Positions 52,319-62,763 of a stretch of 64,000 nt of DNA are shown here, in pieces (the stretch's first letter is position 1; every line of letters begins with the position of its first letter). This DNA is from Symbiodinium microadriaticum (lineage: Eukaryota; Sar; Dinophyceae; Suessiales; Symbiodiniaceae). The stretch is from assembly GCA_001939145.1 (NCBI GenBank), contig LSRX01000008.1, forward strand, positions 2,134,351 to 2,198,350, read 5' to 3'. The notes beneath the pieces are model-generated. The model had not been told where the DNA came from, ran no database searches, and saw nothing but the letters and a program-made list of their open reading frames with translations. The position numbers and the translations under genes were made by a program.

Positions 52319-53748
52319 CTGGAACCTGATGTTGGTGATCACGCTGAAGAGGCAGCCCCGCTCATGCAGTCGTTCCTGGGGTGAATGAACATTAGAAATC
52401 GTGGCCCTAAACCCTAAACTCACCTGAAATCCTTAAAAAACCATAACATTAGAAATCGTGGCCCTAAACCCTAAACTCACCTGAAATCCTTAAAAACCAT
52501 GAGCCAGGAACACCCAAAGGCTACACCCGTAGCCGGATCTCGGATTTCCCCAATGACCATACCCCACAAAATTCTCTGCAGACTCCAGTGTCTTACGGTT
52601 GGCTTTCGGGTTTAGGATTTGGGTGTGAATGTCTCCGAAGGGACTGCCATGCGGCCTGCGTCTTTGCACACCACACTTTCGCATGCAGAAGTTTAGGGCT
52701 TTGGAGTTTGCGTTTAGGGTTTAGGGTTTAGGACTTGGCGTTTAGGGTATATTCCGAGGTTGCTGCCCACGCTGCTCGGGCGGCCTCCCATGCCGCCAAC
52801 TCCTGCTCCTGCACATGCCCGGTACAGTTGGCGCTCTGCTTCTACTCGGTCCTCCTCCACCTGCTCCCACCACCACCGCAACCACCACCACCACCACCAC
52901 CACCACCACCACCACCAACAGCAGCAAAAACGTCGTAGTAATGATGGTAGAGGTAGCAAAACGGTAGCAGTAACAGCGACAATAACAGTGGCAGAGACAG
53001 TGCCAGTACCGGTACCAGTCCCAGTTCCAGCCCCAGCAACAGTAACAACAGTCATAGCAACAGCAAGCATAACAAACAATAACAACAATAATCATAGTGA
53101 TGATTTGGTAAAACTTGCGATGGGTAGCGGTCCAGGTGTTTATGGCTTCCGGGGTTGAAGGTTTGGGTTTAGGGGTTACGGTTTAAGGGTTAAGTCCAGG
53201 GTTTAGCGGTTTGAGGGTCGAGAGGTAAGGGTTTGAGAGGTTTAGGGTCGCTGTTCACACCAGTAAACAGAAAATAGATGCATACAGCATCATATCAGCC
53301 TCTCTCAGAAAGCACACTCCTCAAACAGCACTCCATCAAGAAAGGAGGACAGTGTTTAGGGCTTGGGGTTTCCAAACGCATCCAACATTTCTATGAATGA
53401 GACATGCATTGAACCCTAAACCCTAAACATGCCTTAAACAAAAAATCCTGGAAACATCGGGGCCTGGTGGCTGTCGGTGAGGACCGTCACCTCTTCGTCC
53501 TGGCATAGCTCTAGGATGTGGGGGGGGGGGAGTTTGGAGTTTACCCAACATGGTTTGGCTTAGGGTTTAGGGTTTAGGGTTTTAGGGTTTAGGGTTTTAG
53601 GGCTTTAGGGTTTTAGGGTTTAGGGTTTTAGGGTTTAGGGTTTTAGGGTTTTGGGGTTTAGGGGTTTAGGGGTTTATTTACCCTGAAACCACGCTGTGCT
53701 GGAGGCCTCAAGATCTGGTTCACAGGTCGGGCAAACTGTTTCGGTGCC
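52319..53748 (-). CDS. unrecognised multi-exon gene, partial, with CPTC motif
   Basis: Minus-strand exons: 53682-53748 (GTETVCPTCEPDLEASSTAW), 53464-53510 (LCQDEEVTVLTDSHQ), about 52755-52860 (VEEDRVEAERQLYRACAGAG) and 52319-52375 (ERLHERGCLFSVITNIRFQ). Acceptors are CAG|GGC, TAG|AGC, CAG|GTG and CAG|GAA. Donors include CAGG|GTAAAT, CAG|GC and CAG|GTGAAG. Phases agree over the first three exons (1 to 1, then 0 to 0). The acceptor at 53511 is preceded by a pure poly-C run acting as a pyrimidine tract. The CPTC pair could bind zinc, and VEEDRVEAERQ suggests a helix. An exon between 52755 and 52375 may be missing from the model; 52490-52684 on the same strand is open (MRKCGVQRRRPHGSPFGD) and is a candidate. 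Start and end were not found; function unknown. Confidence 0.5.
52868..53095. repeat. CCA repeat and CAG/ACA low complexity
   Basis: CCA x ~14 then AACAGTNN-type sequence between exons of the CPTC-motif gene. Confidence 0.9.
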
Positions 53749-54123
53749 CTGACTGCGGTTTAGGGTTTAGGGTGCAGCTGCGGCAGCAATGGGCCCAAGT
53801 GCAAGATCCGGGCTTCAGAATATTTAGGCGGACTTGAATTTGGGCTCCCTAAATAGAATTGGGCGCTGGGCCACTAATTATTCGACCTAATTTTGGGGGT
53901 GAAGGAAGGGGTTGGATGTGTAAGGCTGTAGGGTCCAATTCAAACTCTAAGCCCTAAACTAAACCAAGAACTTGCATTCGAGGCTTGGGCTCAGGCTACA
54001 GCATGGGCCCTACGGTTTAGGGTTTAGGTGTAATTGGGGGTTTAGGGTTTAGGGTTTAGGTGTATATTAGGGGTGTAGGTTTACGGAGATTAGGGGTCCA
54101 AAGTTTGTTAGTCATTAGGGCAG

Positions 54124-54211
54124 GCGGTCCGGGCGCAAAGACAAACTCAAAGGGCCGGAGGAGGTCACAAGACAAGCGCGTGAAGATATTCTTTGGTGCC
54201 TCAATGCTTAG
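54124..54211 (+). CDS. candidate terminal exon
   Basis: Acceptor TTAGGGCAG|G, then RSGRKDKLKGPEEVTRQARE DILWCLNA and TAG. Strongly charged and helix-like. Minus-strand frame is also open. Confidence 0.35.
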
Positions 54212-54319
54212 AAAACATTTTTGGTGGTTATTTATAGGCCAGGAAAGAATCTGTAGCGAAAACTGATGGTATTTCTTCCGGCCTCTCAACTATGTCGAAC
54301 AGTTTGTTTGTTACTCCTT

Positions 54320-55620
54320 GCTGTTGTTCAGCTGACCTCGCACAGTTTTGGTCCGGGTCAAAGCATGTGATTTTGCTTGAGTCTGATGTAAATTTTTCAG
54401 CTGATCTCGGACGCCTCTGCTGCCAGACCGGAGCCATCAACGCCCCAGGAACCGACAGAGCCACCAACAAGGATGGCAGCAAAGGCTGCAAAGGACGCAA
54501 ACTGAATAGCTTGAATCTGCTGCACATTCTTCAGCTGATCTCGCACAGCACTGCTGTCACCACCGCAGTCAGCATCGCCCCAGGTCACCACGGAGCCATC
54601 CGCAAGGATAGCAGCAAAGGCCTCGTCGGTTGCTTGAATCTGCTGCATGTTCTTCAGTTGATCTCGCACAGCACTGCTGTCACCACCCAAGAGAGCACGG
54701 CCCCAGCTCACGACGGATCTGTCCCGCAAAATAGCAGCAAAGGAATTCTGAGTTGCTTGGATCTGTTGCACACTCTTCAGCTGATCTCGCACAGCACTGC
54801 TGTCACCACCGCAGTCAGCATCGCCCCAGGCTACCACGGAGCCATCCGCAAGGATAGCAGCAAGTGAAAAACTGTTTGCTTGAATCTGCTGCACATTCTT
54901 CAGCTGATCTCGCACAGCACTGCTGTCACCACCACAGTGAGCATCGCCCCAGGTCACCACGGAGCCATCCGCAAGGATCGCAGCAAACGCACATGATGTT
55001 GATTGAATCTGTTGCACATTCTTCAGCTGATCTTGCACAGCACTGCTGTCACCACCGCAGTCAGCATCGCGCCAGCTTACCACTGAGCCATCCGCAAGGA
55101 TAGCAGCAAAGGCCTCGTCGGCTGCTTGAATCTGCTGCACGTTCTTCAGTTGATCTCGCACAGCACTGGTGTCACCACCGCAATCAGCAGTGCCCCAGGT
55201 TACCACGGAGCCATTCCCCAGGACCTCCGCAGACACAGCAGGTTCTCATCCGCCCCCGTGTTACGAAGACACGAAGACCCGCCTCCTCCGCTTCAGCAGG
55301 CTCGGCAGCCTCTGCCTCCTGTTCCACTGCTCGGCTGTCCATCTCCATGCCTGGTGCTTGAAGGAGATGGACAGCCGAGCACTGAAACAGGAGGCAGAGG
55401 CTGCCGGCGGTAGATTCTGCAGCCTGGCCCTCTTTAGCGGGGTCTCTCCATCAAGAACCCTTCCCCGTCGAGGTCAAAGAGTCGACCTTTGCCAGCTCCT
55501 AGGGCTCTCTCTCGCTGCGCACGCGTCCTCAGCGATTCCACAGATTCGTCCGCGTGTGTCTCCAGGGGCACGGTCTTACCACTTACATATGAGGCTTACC
55601 TCAAGATCCATGGCCAACAT
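54320..55620 (-). pseudogene. broken ubiquitin-like plus WG-repeat (RCC1-like) gene
   Basis: The minus strand first reads a decayed ubiquitin-like domain (55450-55610; TVPLETHADESVESLRTRAQ, AGKGRLFDLDG, then TPLKRARLQNL in another frame). An open frame at 54397-55236 follows, with six 41-residue repeats of the form GSVVTWGDADCGGDSSAVRD then QLKNVQQIQA. This architecture is abundant in dinoflagellate proteomes; the repeats resemble RCC1/HERC-type beta-propeller blades. Three breaks are visible. There is a one-base slip after MDLEVSLI near 55590. A second shift comes before TPLKRAR near 55440. A one-base deletion near 54410 shifts the seventh repeat out of frame, and that repeat and a further one decay toward 54320. 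A long hairpin (55304-55405) sits between the ubiquitin-like domain and the first repeat. Unrecognised introns could explain some breaks, but not the in-repeat deletion. Confidence 0.6.
55304..55405. repeat. 43-bp-stem hairpin in the broken WG-repeat gene
   Basis: Arms 55304-55346 and 55363-55405 are complementary except two positions; loop is 16 nt. Arms begin GGCAGCCTCTGCCTCCTG. Confidence 0.9.
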
Positions 55621-55995
55621 ACCGAATGCGACAGCTGTTTTGCCTCGGGCAGTGGCGGTACCAGAACAGGGCTCGATTTTTTTGGGGGTAGAGTCTGCAA
55701 AATCGGGACTACGAAGGAATAGTCTAGACCCCTGAATTTTTGTAACAAAACTCCCTTCATGAGGATGATGGTAAAGATCCTAGTTTTGAGGTCCTTCAAG
55801 ATCAGGGTTTCATGTAGGATTTAGGGTTTAGGTTTCAGGGTCCAGGGATCGCTTTGGGACCGGACGTTCTCGAGGGGGTCAGGGATTAGGGCAATGCAGG
55901 CTTGCCCCCCAGAAAACCCAAGAGACTCAGAATCCTTAAAAAAAAAAGGAACCTGATTAAGAAACCCTGGGTCTCTGTGTTAATATGAAGCCTAA

Positions 55996-56060
55996 TACAT
56001 ATATATATATACATTATATATATATATATAGATATATATATATATATATAGATATAGAGT
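55996..56060. repeat. TA dinucleotide repeat
   Basis: TATATA with GATATA interruptions. Confidence 0.95.
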
Positions 56061-56693
56061 TCGGCTGCCCAGGGCCTAAACTCCAACGCGCGATTGAGGT
56101 ATGCTTCTCAAAGCCTACACCCTTGACCCTGGACCGCTGACCCCGGAGCCTAGAACCACTACCTCTGAATACCCTAAACCGAATCAGAGTCCCCACATGA
56201 TACTACTTATATAGGGCCTAATTGGGATCCCTTACCCCTCTCCGTTAAGTAAGCCACCCTAAAACCTAAACCCGAAACCCCCAAACTCCTAACGCCCCAC
56301 ACCCCAAAACCCGAAACTCCTAAACCCCTAAACCCCAAACCCCTAAACCCCTAAACCCCGAACCCTAAAGCCTAGACTGGCGACCCTGAGCCAGAACCCC
56401 GGCGAGCTCCAGCCCAGGGCTAAACCCTGCTACACCTTGAGCCCAAGACGCCCTGATGCAGGACCTTATGGGACTTGCCGAAAATAAGGGGTTACCTTAC
56501 TTTGGGGTCCTTAGAATAAGGATCCTACTATTTGGGGGGACTATATTAGAGTCCCCTGGAAACCACCTTATAGCATTCCTTATCATGATCTCTATCCTAT
56601 AAAAGAACCCAATCGTAGACTTCGTACTATTTCTTACTGTGATGGCCCCGATATTAAGCCCTCAACCCTAAACCCTAAACCCGAAACCCTAAG

Positions 56694-57024
56694 CCCACGA
56701 CCTGCGGCGGATCTGGCAGCACTGGGAATGGAGCCACTTCGATGCAGGGATCCTGCTTTTCGAGCTGACTAAATGGGTTTCGGTTCAAGGGTTTTGGGTT
56801 TAGTTTTTTTGAGGGCCTTCTTATGTCTGCATGAAAGTCTCGCAGGCTAGGGCTAGGGCTTAGGGTTTTTAGGGTTTCATGTTTTTTTTGGTGCTGCGGT
56901 GAGAAGGAGCTTATAACTACAGGTCACTAAAAAGGGTTTACAGGTCATGGCGTTCTACACGGTTCTACACGGTGCTTATGGCTTTCATATGGGGCTTCTG
57001 GGCATGTATGTCCGCCGAGAATAG
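56694..57024 (+). CDS. two plus-strand candidate exons, terminal
   Basis: 56694-56775 reads AHDLRRIWQHWEWSHFDAGI LLFELTKW. 56944-57024 after GGGTTTACAG|G reads VMAFYTVLHGAYGFHMGLLG MYVRRE then TAG. Both look genuinely coding (aromatic-rich, membrane-like second exon). No family recognised. Confidence 0.4.
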
Positions 57025-57039
57025 ACCCTAAACCCTAAG

Positions 57040-57215
57040 CCCTAAACCCCTTAACCCCAAGACCTATAAACCCTAAACGCTAAAACCCTAAACCCCAAGA
57101 CCTAAACCCCAAACCCCCAAACCCCAAGACCTGAAACCCTAAACCCCTAAACCCCAAGACCTGAACCCTAAACCCCTAAACCCCTAGACCTAAACCCTAA
57201 ACCCCTAAACCCTAC
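57040..57215. repeat. CCCTAAA/CCCCAAGACCT block
   Basis: CCCTAAA repeats interleaved with CCCCAAGACCT units. Confidence 0.75.
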
Positions 57216-57564
57216 TAGGCTTCCAAGCTTGGTTAAGGTCTCGGTGCTTCAGTCTATGGCTTGGTTGAAAGGAGGCATTGACCCTGAACCCTACCCTTTA
57301 ACTACCATAGCCTACTTATCTCGTAGGGCTCTTTAAAGGTTAAAAAGCCTTGCACTATCATAACCCACTTGTTTTGTAGGGTTCTTATGGAGGCCCTGAT
57401 GATATGTTGTATAGAAATGAAATAATATGAGCCATCTACCACAACCTGCGTGTGTTGTAGGGTTCCTGTTTGAACCGCTCTACAGAATTGATAGGAACCC
57501 TACCAAGCAAAGCAGGTTTGGGTGGTTTAAGGTAACCCTTGTATGCCACCTGCAGATCATCTTC

Positions 57565-57641
57565 CGGAGGGGCTGCGGCGGGTTCGCCTCAGCGGCAGAG
57601 GTCTCGAGACAAAGGCTTTGCGAGGGGAAGACGGATGCTTG
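57565..57641 (+). CDS. candidate terminal exon
   Basis: Acceptor GCCACCTGCAG|A then IIFRRGCGGFASAAEVSRQR LCEGKTDA and TGA. Supported by acceptor and composition only. Confidence 0.3.
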
Positions 57642-57724
57642 AAGCCCTGGGAGTTTGATATTTTTGTGTGGTTAAGGTCTCAGTGTAGGGTCGAGGACTA
57701 GGAATTTTGATTTTGGACTTTTAG

Positions 57725-57827
57725 TGCTTCTGCACCAGAGTGGTTCGACTGCGGCGTTAGCCTAAACTTCTTGGTGTATGGCATGATGGACGAGGTGCTG
57801 CCATCTCCAGCAGCACCAAGCTCTTAA
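57725..57827. CDS. candidate exon, strand uncertain
   Basis: Plus reads APEWFDCGVSLNFLVYGMMD EVLPSPAAPSS then TAA after CTTTTAG|T. Minus reads SSIMPYTKKFRLTPQSNHSG. Both look coding; homology search would decide. Confidence 0.3.
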
Positions 57828-58190
57828 CCCCCTTAACCCCCGAACGCCCCAAACCCCAAACCCATAACCCTGAAATCCTCAGCATCGCGACAAGGGGGGC
57901 AGCCGAAGCTGAAGGGTAAGAGCCCCACTGGCAATTCCTAAGCTGGGGTATTTTGTTTCGGCTTCAGGGCAACTTTATGGTTTAGGGGTTTGGGGTTGAG
58001 GGTCTACAGTTTAGGGTTTAGGGTTTAAAGTGTCCTTACAATGATGATCCCACCATTTTCGGGTCTTTAACTGGTCCACTGTGTTGCTTATCTCGCTAGT
58101 CTCGTGCATCCCCCCAAAAAGGGGCCCAGTATAGGCTGCGATCCCCTGTGAGCGATCTTTTCTTGGGTTTCCATTGTCGCTCGCATCTTA

Positions 58191-58284
58191 GGGGCTGAGT
58201 ACCTCAACCCCAAAAAGGTTAACCTTTTGAATTATAGTAGGATTATACAAGCCCAAAAAGGTTAAAGGTTACCTACTCAGCCCC
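58191..58284. mobile_element. family D inverted-repeat element, intact
   Basis: GGGGCTGAGTACCTC pairs with ACCTACTCAGCCCC; TA on both sides; lies 9 bp from a family C copy. Confidence 0.85.
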
Positions 58285-58293
58285 TAAGCATTA

Positions 58294-58402
58294 CCCAGAG
58301 ACTCCAAAACCCCTTAATTGAGGAATATACCTTAAATCTTATTTGGGTTCCTAATATAATTTGAGGTATATTCCTTAATTAAGGGGTCTTGGAGTCTCTG
58401 GG
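58294..58402. mobile_element. family C inverted-repeat element, intact
   Basis: CCCAGAGACTCCAAAACCCC pairs with GGGGTCTTGGAGTCTCTGGG, TA on both sides. Confidence 0.85.
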
Positions 58403-58849
58403 TAGTGGATGGTAAGCTACTTCTTGGAATTCCTGCAGGTTCTCTAGACCCTACACATGGCTAAAGCTTAAGCCCTGCGCCCTAAACCCAAAACCTCAAA
58501 CCTTAAACCCTAAACCCAAAACCCAACACCCTAAACCCTAAACCCTAAACCCCTAAACCCCTAAACCCTAAACCCTAAACCCAAAGCCCTGGGCCCTAAA
58601 CCCAAAACCCCAAACCCAAAGCCCTGCGCCCTAAACCCAATCCTTAGCGCTGCAGGGTGTGGGTACCTCAAGGACCAAATGAACCTTAAAAGTAGGGGCC
58701 CTATACCCTTATACTATGAATCCCTATATGGTATATGAACACTAAACCCTTTTAGGGCTCTTTTCGTCCTTAACTCCTAAACCCCAAACCCTAAACCAAA
58801 ATAACCCTAAACCCTAAACCCCTAAACCCTTTTAGGGCTCTTTTCGTCC

Positions 58850-58891
58850 TTAAGGTGCTGCCACGGCACTGTAGGCAGCGACCGGCTCAAC
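58850..58891 (-). CDS. candidate terminal exon
   Basis: Minus strand: acceptor GGCGTCTTCGCAG|G, then VEPVAAYSAVAAP and TAA. Short, supported only by the splice signal. Confidence 0.25.
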   Translation of the reverse strand, partial: VEPVAAYSAVAAP

Positions 58892-59035
58892 CTGCGAAGA
58901 CGCCTTCGAGATTAACAAACAAGGGTTTAGGGGTTTAGGGGTTTAGGGGTTTAGGGTTTAGGGGTTTAGGGTTTTGGGTTTTAGGGTTTTAGGGTTTAGG
59001 GTTTAGGGTTTAGGGGTTTAGGGTTTAGGGCTTCA

Positions 59036-59125
59036 CCCATACGCCCCTAAGTAGTTCCTGTTTATGGTTTATATTTAGAATCCTATAAGGTAATCCCCAA
59101 AAGGAACTACTTAGCGGTCTAAGGG
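59036..59125. mobile_element. family A inverted-repeat element, inverted core
   Basis: Arms CCCATACGCCCCTAAGTAG and CTACTTAGCGGTCTAAGGG; right flank TA. Confidence 0.8.
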
Positions 59126-59129
59126 TAGA

Positions 59130-60980
59130 GGGCTTTGGGGTTACATATGCAGGTTCTATAGAGGTTTTTATAAAGAGGTCTAGACTGGGGCCATATGGGG
59201 CACATAAGGGCTCTTGAAAGGTGACCCTCAAAAGCACTTTTTGCACACTCCCAAGATCTGCCCCGTGCTTATGCTTGCTTGCGGGATCTCACTCACATGT
59301 ATCCAATGGCGAGATGGAATCGGAGACTGAACAAAGCAGCATTCACGTCCGACACACTCTGGGCAATAATGCAAACACCACGAACAGAACGTTGACGAGG
59401 TGCATCATCTGCCAACTGACTACCCGCAAAGTTTGATGATAAGGGCCCGAGACGGACCGAACTTCGAAGACCCGACTCCAAGAAAGGCTCTAAGAAGTCC
59501 CTTTACCCTAAACCCTAAACCCGGTATTTACAGGCCTCCCTCTCGTCCAGACACGGCTTTGGCAGGGGTGGATCCTTCGCACAACTTTTTACGGAAGCTA
59601 ACCAGGACCCTCCGTGTACCCTCAATGGGGGTTTTTGGTCCCAAATAATGGGTATTTAGGGTCTAACAGAGGGGAACTGCAGGCTCCAAAAGGGTCTTGT
59701 TTTGTGAGTGTGTATAGAAGGTCTGCTTGCAAGAACCTTTATCGTGCTTGCGAGGAGAAGAAGTTCCTTGAACAGCGAGATGGGCGCTTAACTTACTCTG
59801 CATGTTCCATGACAAAGAGACGGTTATCACGGTCCCTGCTACTCTGGTCTCATATACGTGTGCTCATATACGTTTTATATACGTGCGCATTCGGACTGTG
59901 TGTTTGCCATTTGCTTGCTTCCTGCTAACTCCTAAATCCTAAGCCCTATATTCTACACCCGAAACTCTGTCCTTGAATAGTACAGCAGATCCTCATCCCA
60001 AGCCCTGTACCCTAAATTCCTTGTGGCGGAGGATTTTTATGTTTCTTCGTCTGGCTTGGCTCGGGGCCCAGCCAGAAAGGCCGAGCCAAACCAGACGCAG
60101 AAAAAACAAAAAAGAGGCCAAGCCACGCCGAGCCAAGACAAGCCGAGCCAAGCCAGACACAGAGAAAAAAAAAGCCCTGGGCCCATTCCTTGTTTCAACC
60201 ATAGGACCATAGGTCCTCAGACCGAGCCCTAAAATCCTAGAGAGAGCTGCGCCTCAAACCAAGCCATAAACGAGCTATGAACTTGAGAACAATGCCCCTC
60301 CCTAAATGCCTCAACTGCAACCCCGAGCTGCAGAGTCCTGCGTTTTTTTTTTCTGGATTTAGAAGACTTAAGGCTTCGGGCCTGTGCCATCAACCCCTGT
60401 CTTCACAATTATTGCGGAAAAACTCTGGTCAGCTGCTTAGGGTTTAGGGTTTATCAATCAATGCGTGGCTTCACCTAGACCCTGGTGAAGACAACCCCTC
60501 TATGCAATGACCCCGGTAGTAAGGCCCCTGTTTTGACCCAGATTCAAGTAAGGGATGGTGGTGGGCGATGCATCCACCTTGCTCCTGCTACATGCCAGAA
60601 GAATCCTTACACGCTTACGTACTCAACGTAGACATGACCAAAGCCTAAACAACTAACCCCCCAGCCTACACCCAAAACTTCAGATACCTAAACCTAAGCC
60701 CGCGACCTACACCGATAGCCCGATGTCGTGAATGAACTTGCGGCGCCCAACATAAAGTCCCTATAGCCAGATTGGATTCAAGACAAGAAAGCTAAGCCCA
60801 AACCCTGCACTCTATAAACATCAGAAGATCCCATGGAATTCCGACGAACCCAAACCCGGTATAATCAAACCTATACAGCCCAATGGAACCCCAAAAGACC
60901 CTGTAGAACCTTACGAAGAAACAGCCAAAACCACAACCCTAAGCCCCAAACCCGAAACGAATCCTACAGACTAAGATACT
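59130..60980. other. repeat-poor stretch with weak frames
   Basis: 59260-59500 is open in three frames (for example MYPMARWNRRLNKAAFTSDT); 59614-59928 is open on plus (SVYRRSACKNLYRACEEKKF). No homology recognised; may hold exons. Confidence 0.4.
60045..60180. repeat. inverted and direct GAGCCAAGCC repeats
   Basis: GTCTGGCTTGGCTCGG (60050) is inverted relative to CCGAGCCAAGCCAGAC (about 60144), with further GAGCCAA copies and A-runs between. Opposed ORFs here are shadows. Confidence 0.6.
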
Positions 60981-60986
60981 TGCATA

Positions 60987-61093
60987 TGGTTAGTTTTCTA
61001 AAGTAGGGTCCCTTTTTTGGGTCCCCAACGGAGTAGGGCACCCTTCTATAAACAGGACCCGCAAAAACGGACCCTAATTTAGAGAACTGCCCA
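60987..61093. mobile_element. family E inverted-repeat element
   Basis: TGGTTAGTTTTCTAAA pairs with TTTAGAGAACTGCCCA; TA on both sides. Confidence 0.8.
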
Positions 61094-61138
61094 TATAAAG
61101 AGCTACTTACTTACCTAAACCCTAAACCGTTTACTTAC

Positions 61139-61211
61139 ATATAAAGAGAACGCGAGATCTGTTGAACTCGGCGAGCTGCATTCCCTGGCAGCTCGCCAGG
61201 GTCTGCGGCAC
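61139..61211 (-). CDS. internal exon with strong splice sites
   Basis: The minus-strand exon reads VPQTLASCQGMQLAEFNRSR VLFI. The acceptor is a 12-base poly-C run ending CAG|G and the donor is TATAT|GTAAGT, the best GT donor in the window. Length is 73 bp (phase 0 to 1). No partner exons were joined with confidence; HSLEELDPKLRN at about 61228-61263 may be an upstream exon. Confidence 0.5.
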
Positions 61212-61710
61212 CTGGGGGGGGGGGGATTCCTAAGTTTAGGGTCGAGCTCTTCAAGAGAATGCTGCAGACAAACCCTGAACCCCCAACGACTCAAACTGCA
61301 CCCTGAAGCTTCCCCCAAACCCTAAACCCTGAGCCCTAAACCCCAAACCTTCAGCCCCAAATCCCAAGCCCTAAACCCCTCAAAATCGAGATTTGAAGCC
61401 CAGCCCACAAGCCCGAAACCCGAAAGGCTGTAGAGGGGACACTTCAAGCCCAGCCCAAGGGTTCGAGTTTGGGGCAGGTTTAGGGCAGACTCCAGTGTAC
61501 ATGAATTTCGGGTCTAACGTCGGGGCAGGCTCCTTTAAAGGGCTACTATACAGGGTCCCCCTAAGGGTGATTCTAAGGATTGCTACAAGGGCTTCACAAC
61601 AAAAAAACAAACAGGTTTTTGTGGTATACCTTACTATGAACAAGAAGTCCTGCCCCCAAGAATAATACTGACAAGTCTACAGGCTTCTATATTAGGAATC
61701 AAGGCTCCCC

Positions 61711-61983
61711 ATGAAGTTCAGAGACGATTCCTTGACTGACTCAAGCGAACCTGAAGTCTCTGCAAGCATTCAAGCGGACGGAGGTTATGGAATTCAATGT
61801 CAACCACGATCTGTCTATTCCAATCTTATTCCATGTCCAGCATCATCTCTGCCTGGATCTACCTGTATGCCTGCAGGTGGTCCAATACTCCACTCCCCTC
61901 CGAAGGTACGCATTAACACACGAAAAAGGTCAGCCATAGTCTCCGAAAGGAACAACCTAAAAGTCCATAAGAGTCAAATTTAA
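61711..61983 (+). CDS. ORF of 90 residues, ATG start
   Basis: MKFRDDSLTDSSEPEVSASI then GGYGIQCQPRSVYSNLIPCP; Ser/Pro-rich and polar, ending just before a CCCTAAA block. An adjacent plus-strand frame (61393-61665) and its minus-strand shadow are also open. No family recognised. Confidence 0.3.
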   Translation: MKFRDDSLTDSSEPEVSASIQADGGYGIQCQPRSVYSNLIPCPASSLPGSTCMPAGGPILHSPPKVRINTRKRSAIVSERNNLKVHKSQI

Positions 61984-62047
61984 ACTATTCCTAAACCCTC
62001 AACCCTCAACCCCTAAACCCTAAACCCCTAAACCCTTTGGTCATTCA

Positions 62048-62125
62048 AAGCTTGCCACGTGCGCCTTGTGGCGGCGCTTCCTGCGTGAGCTGCGGCTCAG
62101 GCAAGATAGGATGAAGATTTCGGGG
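62048..62125 (+). CDS. candidate exon
   Basis: Plus strand reads KLATCALWRRFLRELRLRQD RMKISG with donor GGG|GTGAGG. Strongly basic helix. Flanked by CCCTAAA blocks. Confidence 0.35.
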
Positions 62126-62149
62126 GTGAGGGCTGGGTGCTGTAACCTA

Positions 62150-62520
62150 AGGCCCTAAACTCTAAACCTTAAACCTTCAACCCCAAACCCTAAACCTTAA
62201 ACCCTAAATCCTAAAACCCTAAACCCTAAACCCTAAATCCTAAAACCCTAAACCCTAAACCCTATAAACCCTAAAACCCTAAACCCAAACCTCAGATAGA
62301 CCCTCCGCCCAAACCTTCAACCCTGAGCCTCAATTCTCAAACCCTGAACCTTTAGGGCTTAGGGTTTCAGGGTTTAGGGTTTAGGGGTTTAGGGATTTAG
62401 GGTTTAGGGTTTAGGGTTTTAGGGTTTAGGGTTTAGGGGTTTAGGGTTTAGGGTTTTAGGGTTCAGGGTTTAGGGGTTTGGGTTTGGGGGATTGGGGTTT
62501 AGGGGTTTAGGGGTTTATAG
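62150..62520. repeat. head-to-head telomere-like blocks
   Basis: CCCTAAA repeats (62150-62290) switch to TTTAGGG (62355-62520). Confidence 0.8.
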
Positions 62521-62763
62521 CCAACTTCTGGCTTTGTTCTTTTGCCGGGGCCCAGCGTCAGGGGTAGCTAAATTGTGAAGAACCCTAAAGAGATTTTGGG
62601 CTCAGGGCCGTGGCTTCCCAAGGGTCTTCGCACTTATCGGCTTTTGGTTGAGAGTTTAAGGCTTTGAGGTGGCTTTATGACAGCTGCTTGAGGCTGGAGG
62701 GCATTTTTTCCTGTGGAGTTTCAGGGCTCGGAGGTTTTTGGTTCAGGGTCTTGGGATTAGGGC

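Noticed and set aside
54292-54867. 191-codon plus-strand ORF with repeats
   Set aside because: Antisense of the WG-repeat units; the minus-strand motif is the recognisable one.
59993-60232. Opposed ORFs rich in charged residues
   Set aside because: Made by GAGCCAAGCC direct and inverted repeats with A-runs.
61380-61665. Two opposed ORFs of 87-90 codons
   Set aside because: Equally long on both strands with no splice, start or family support to choose either.
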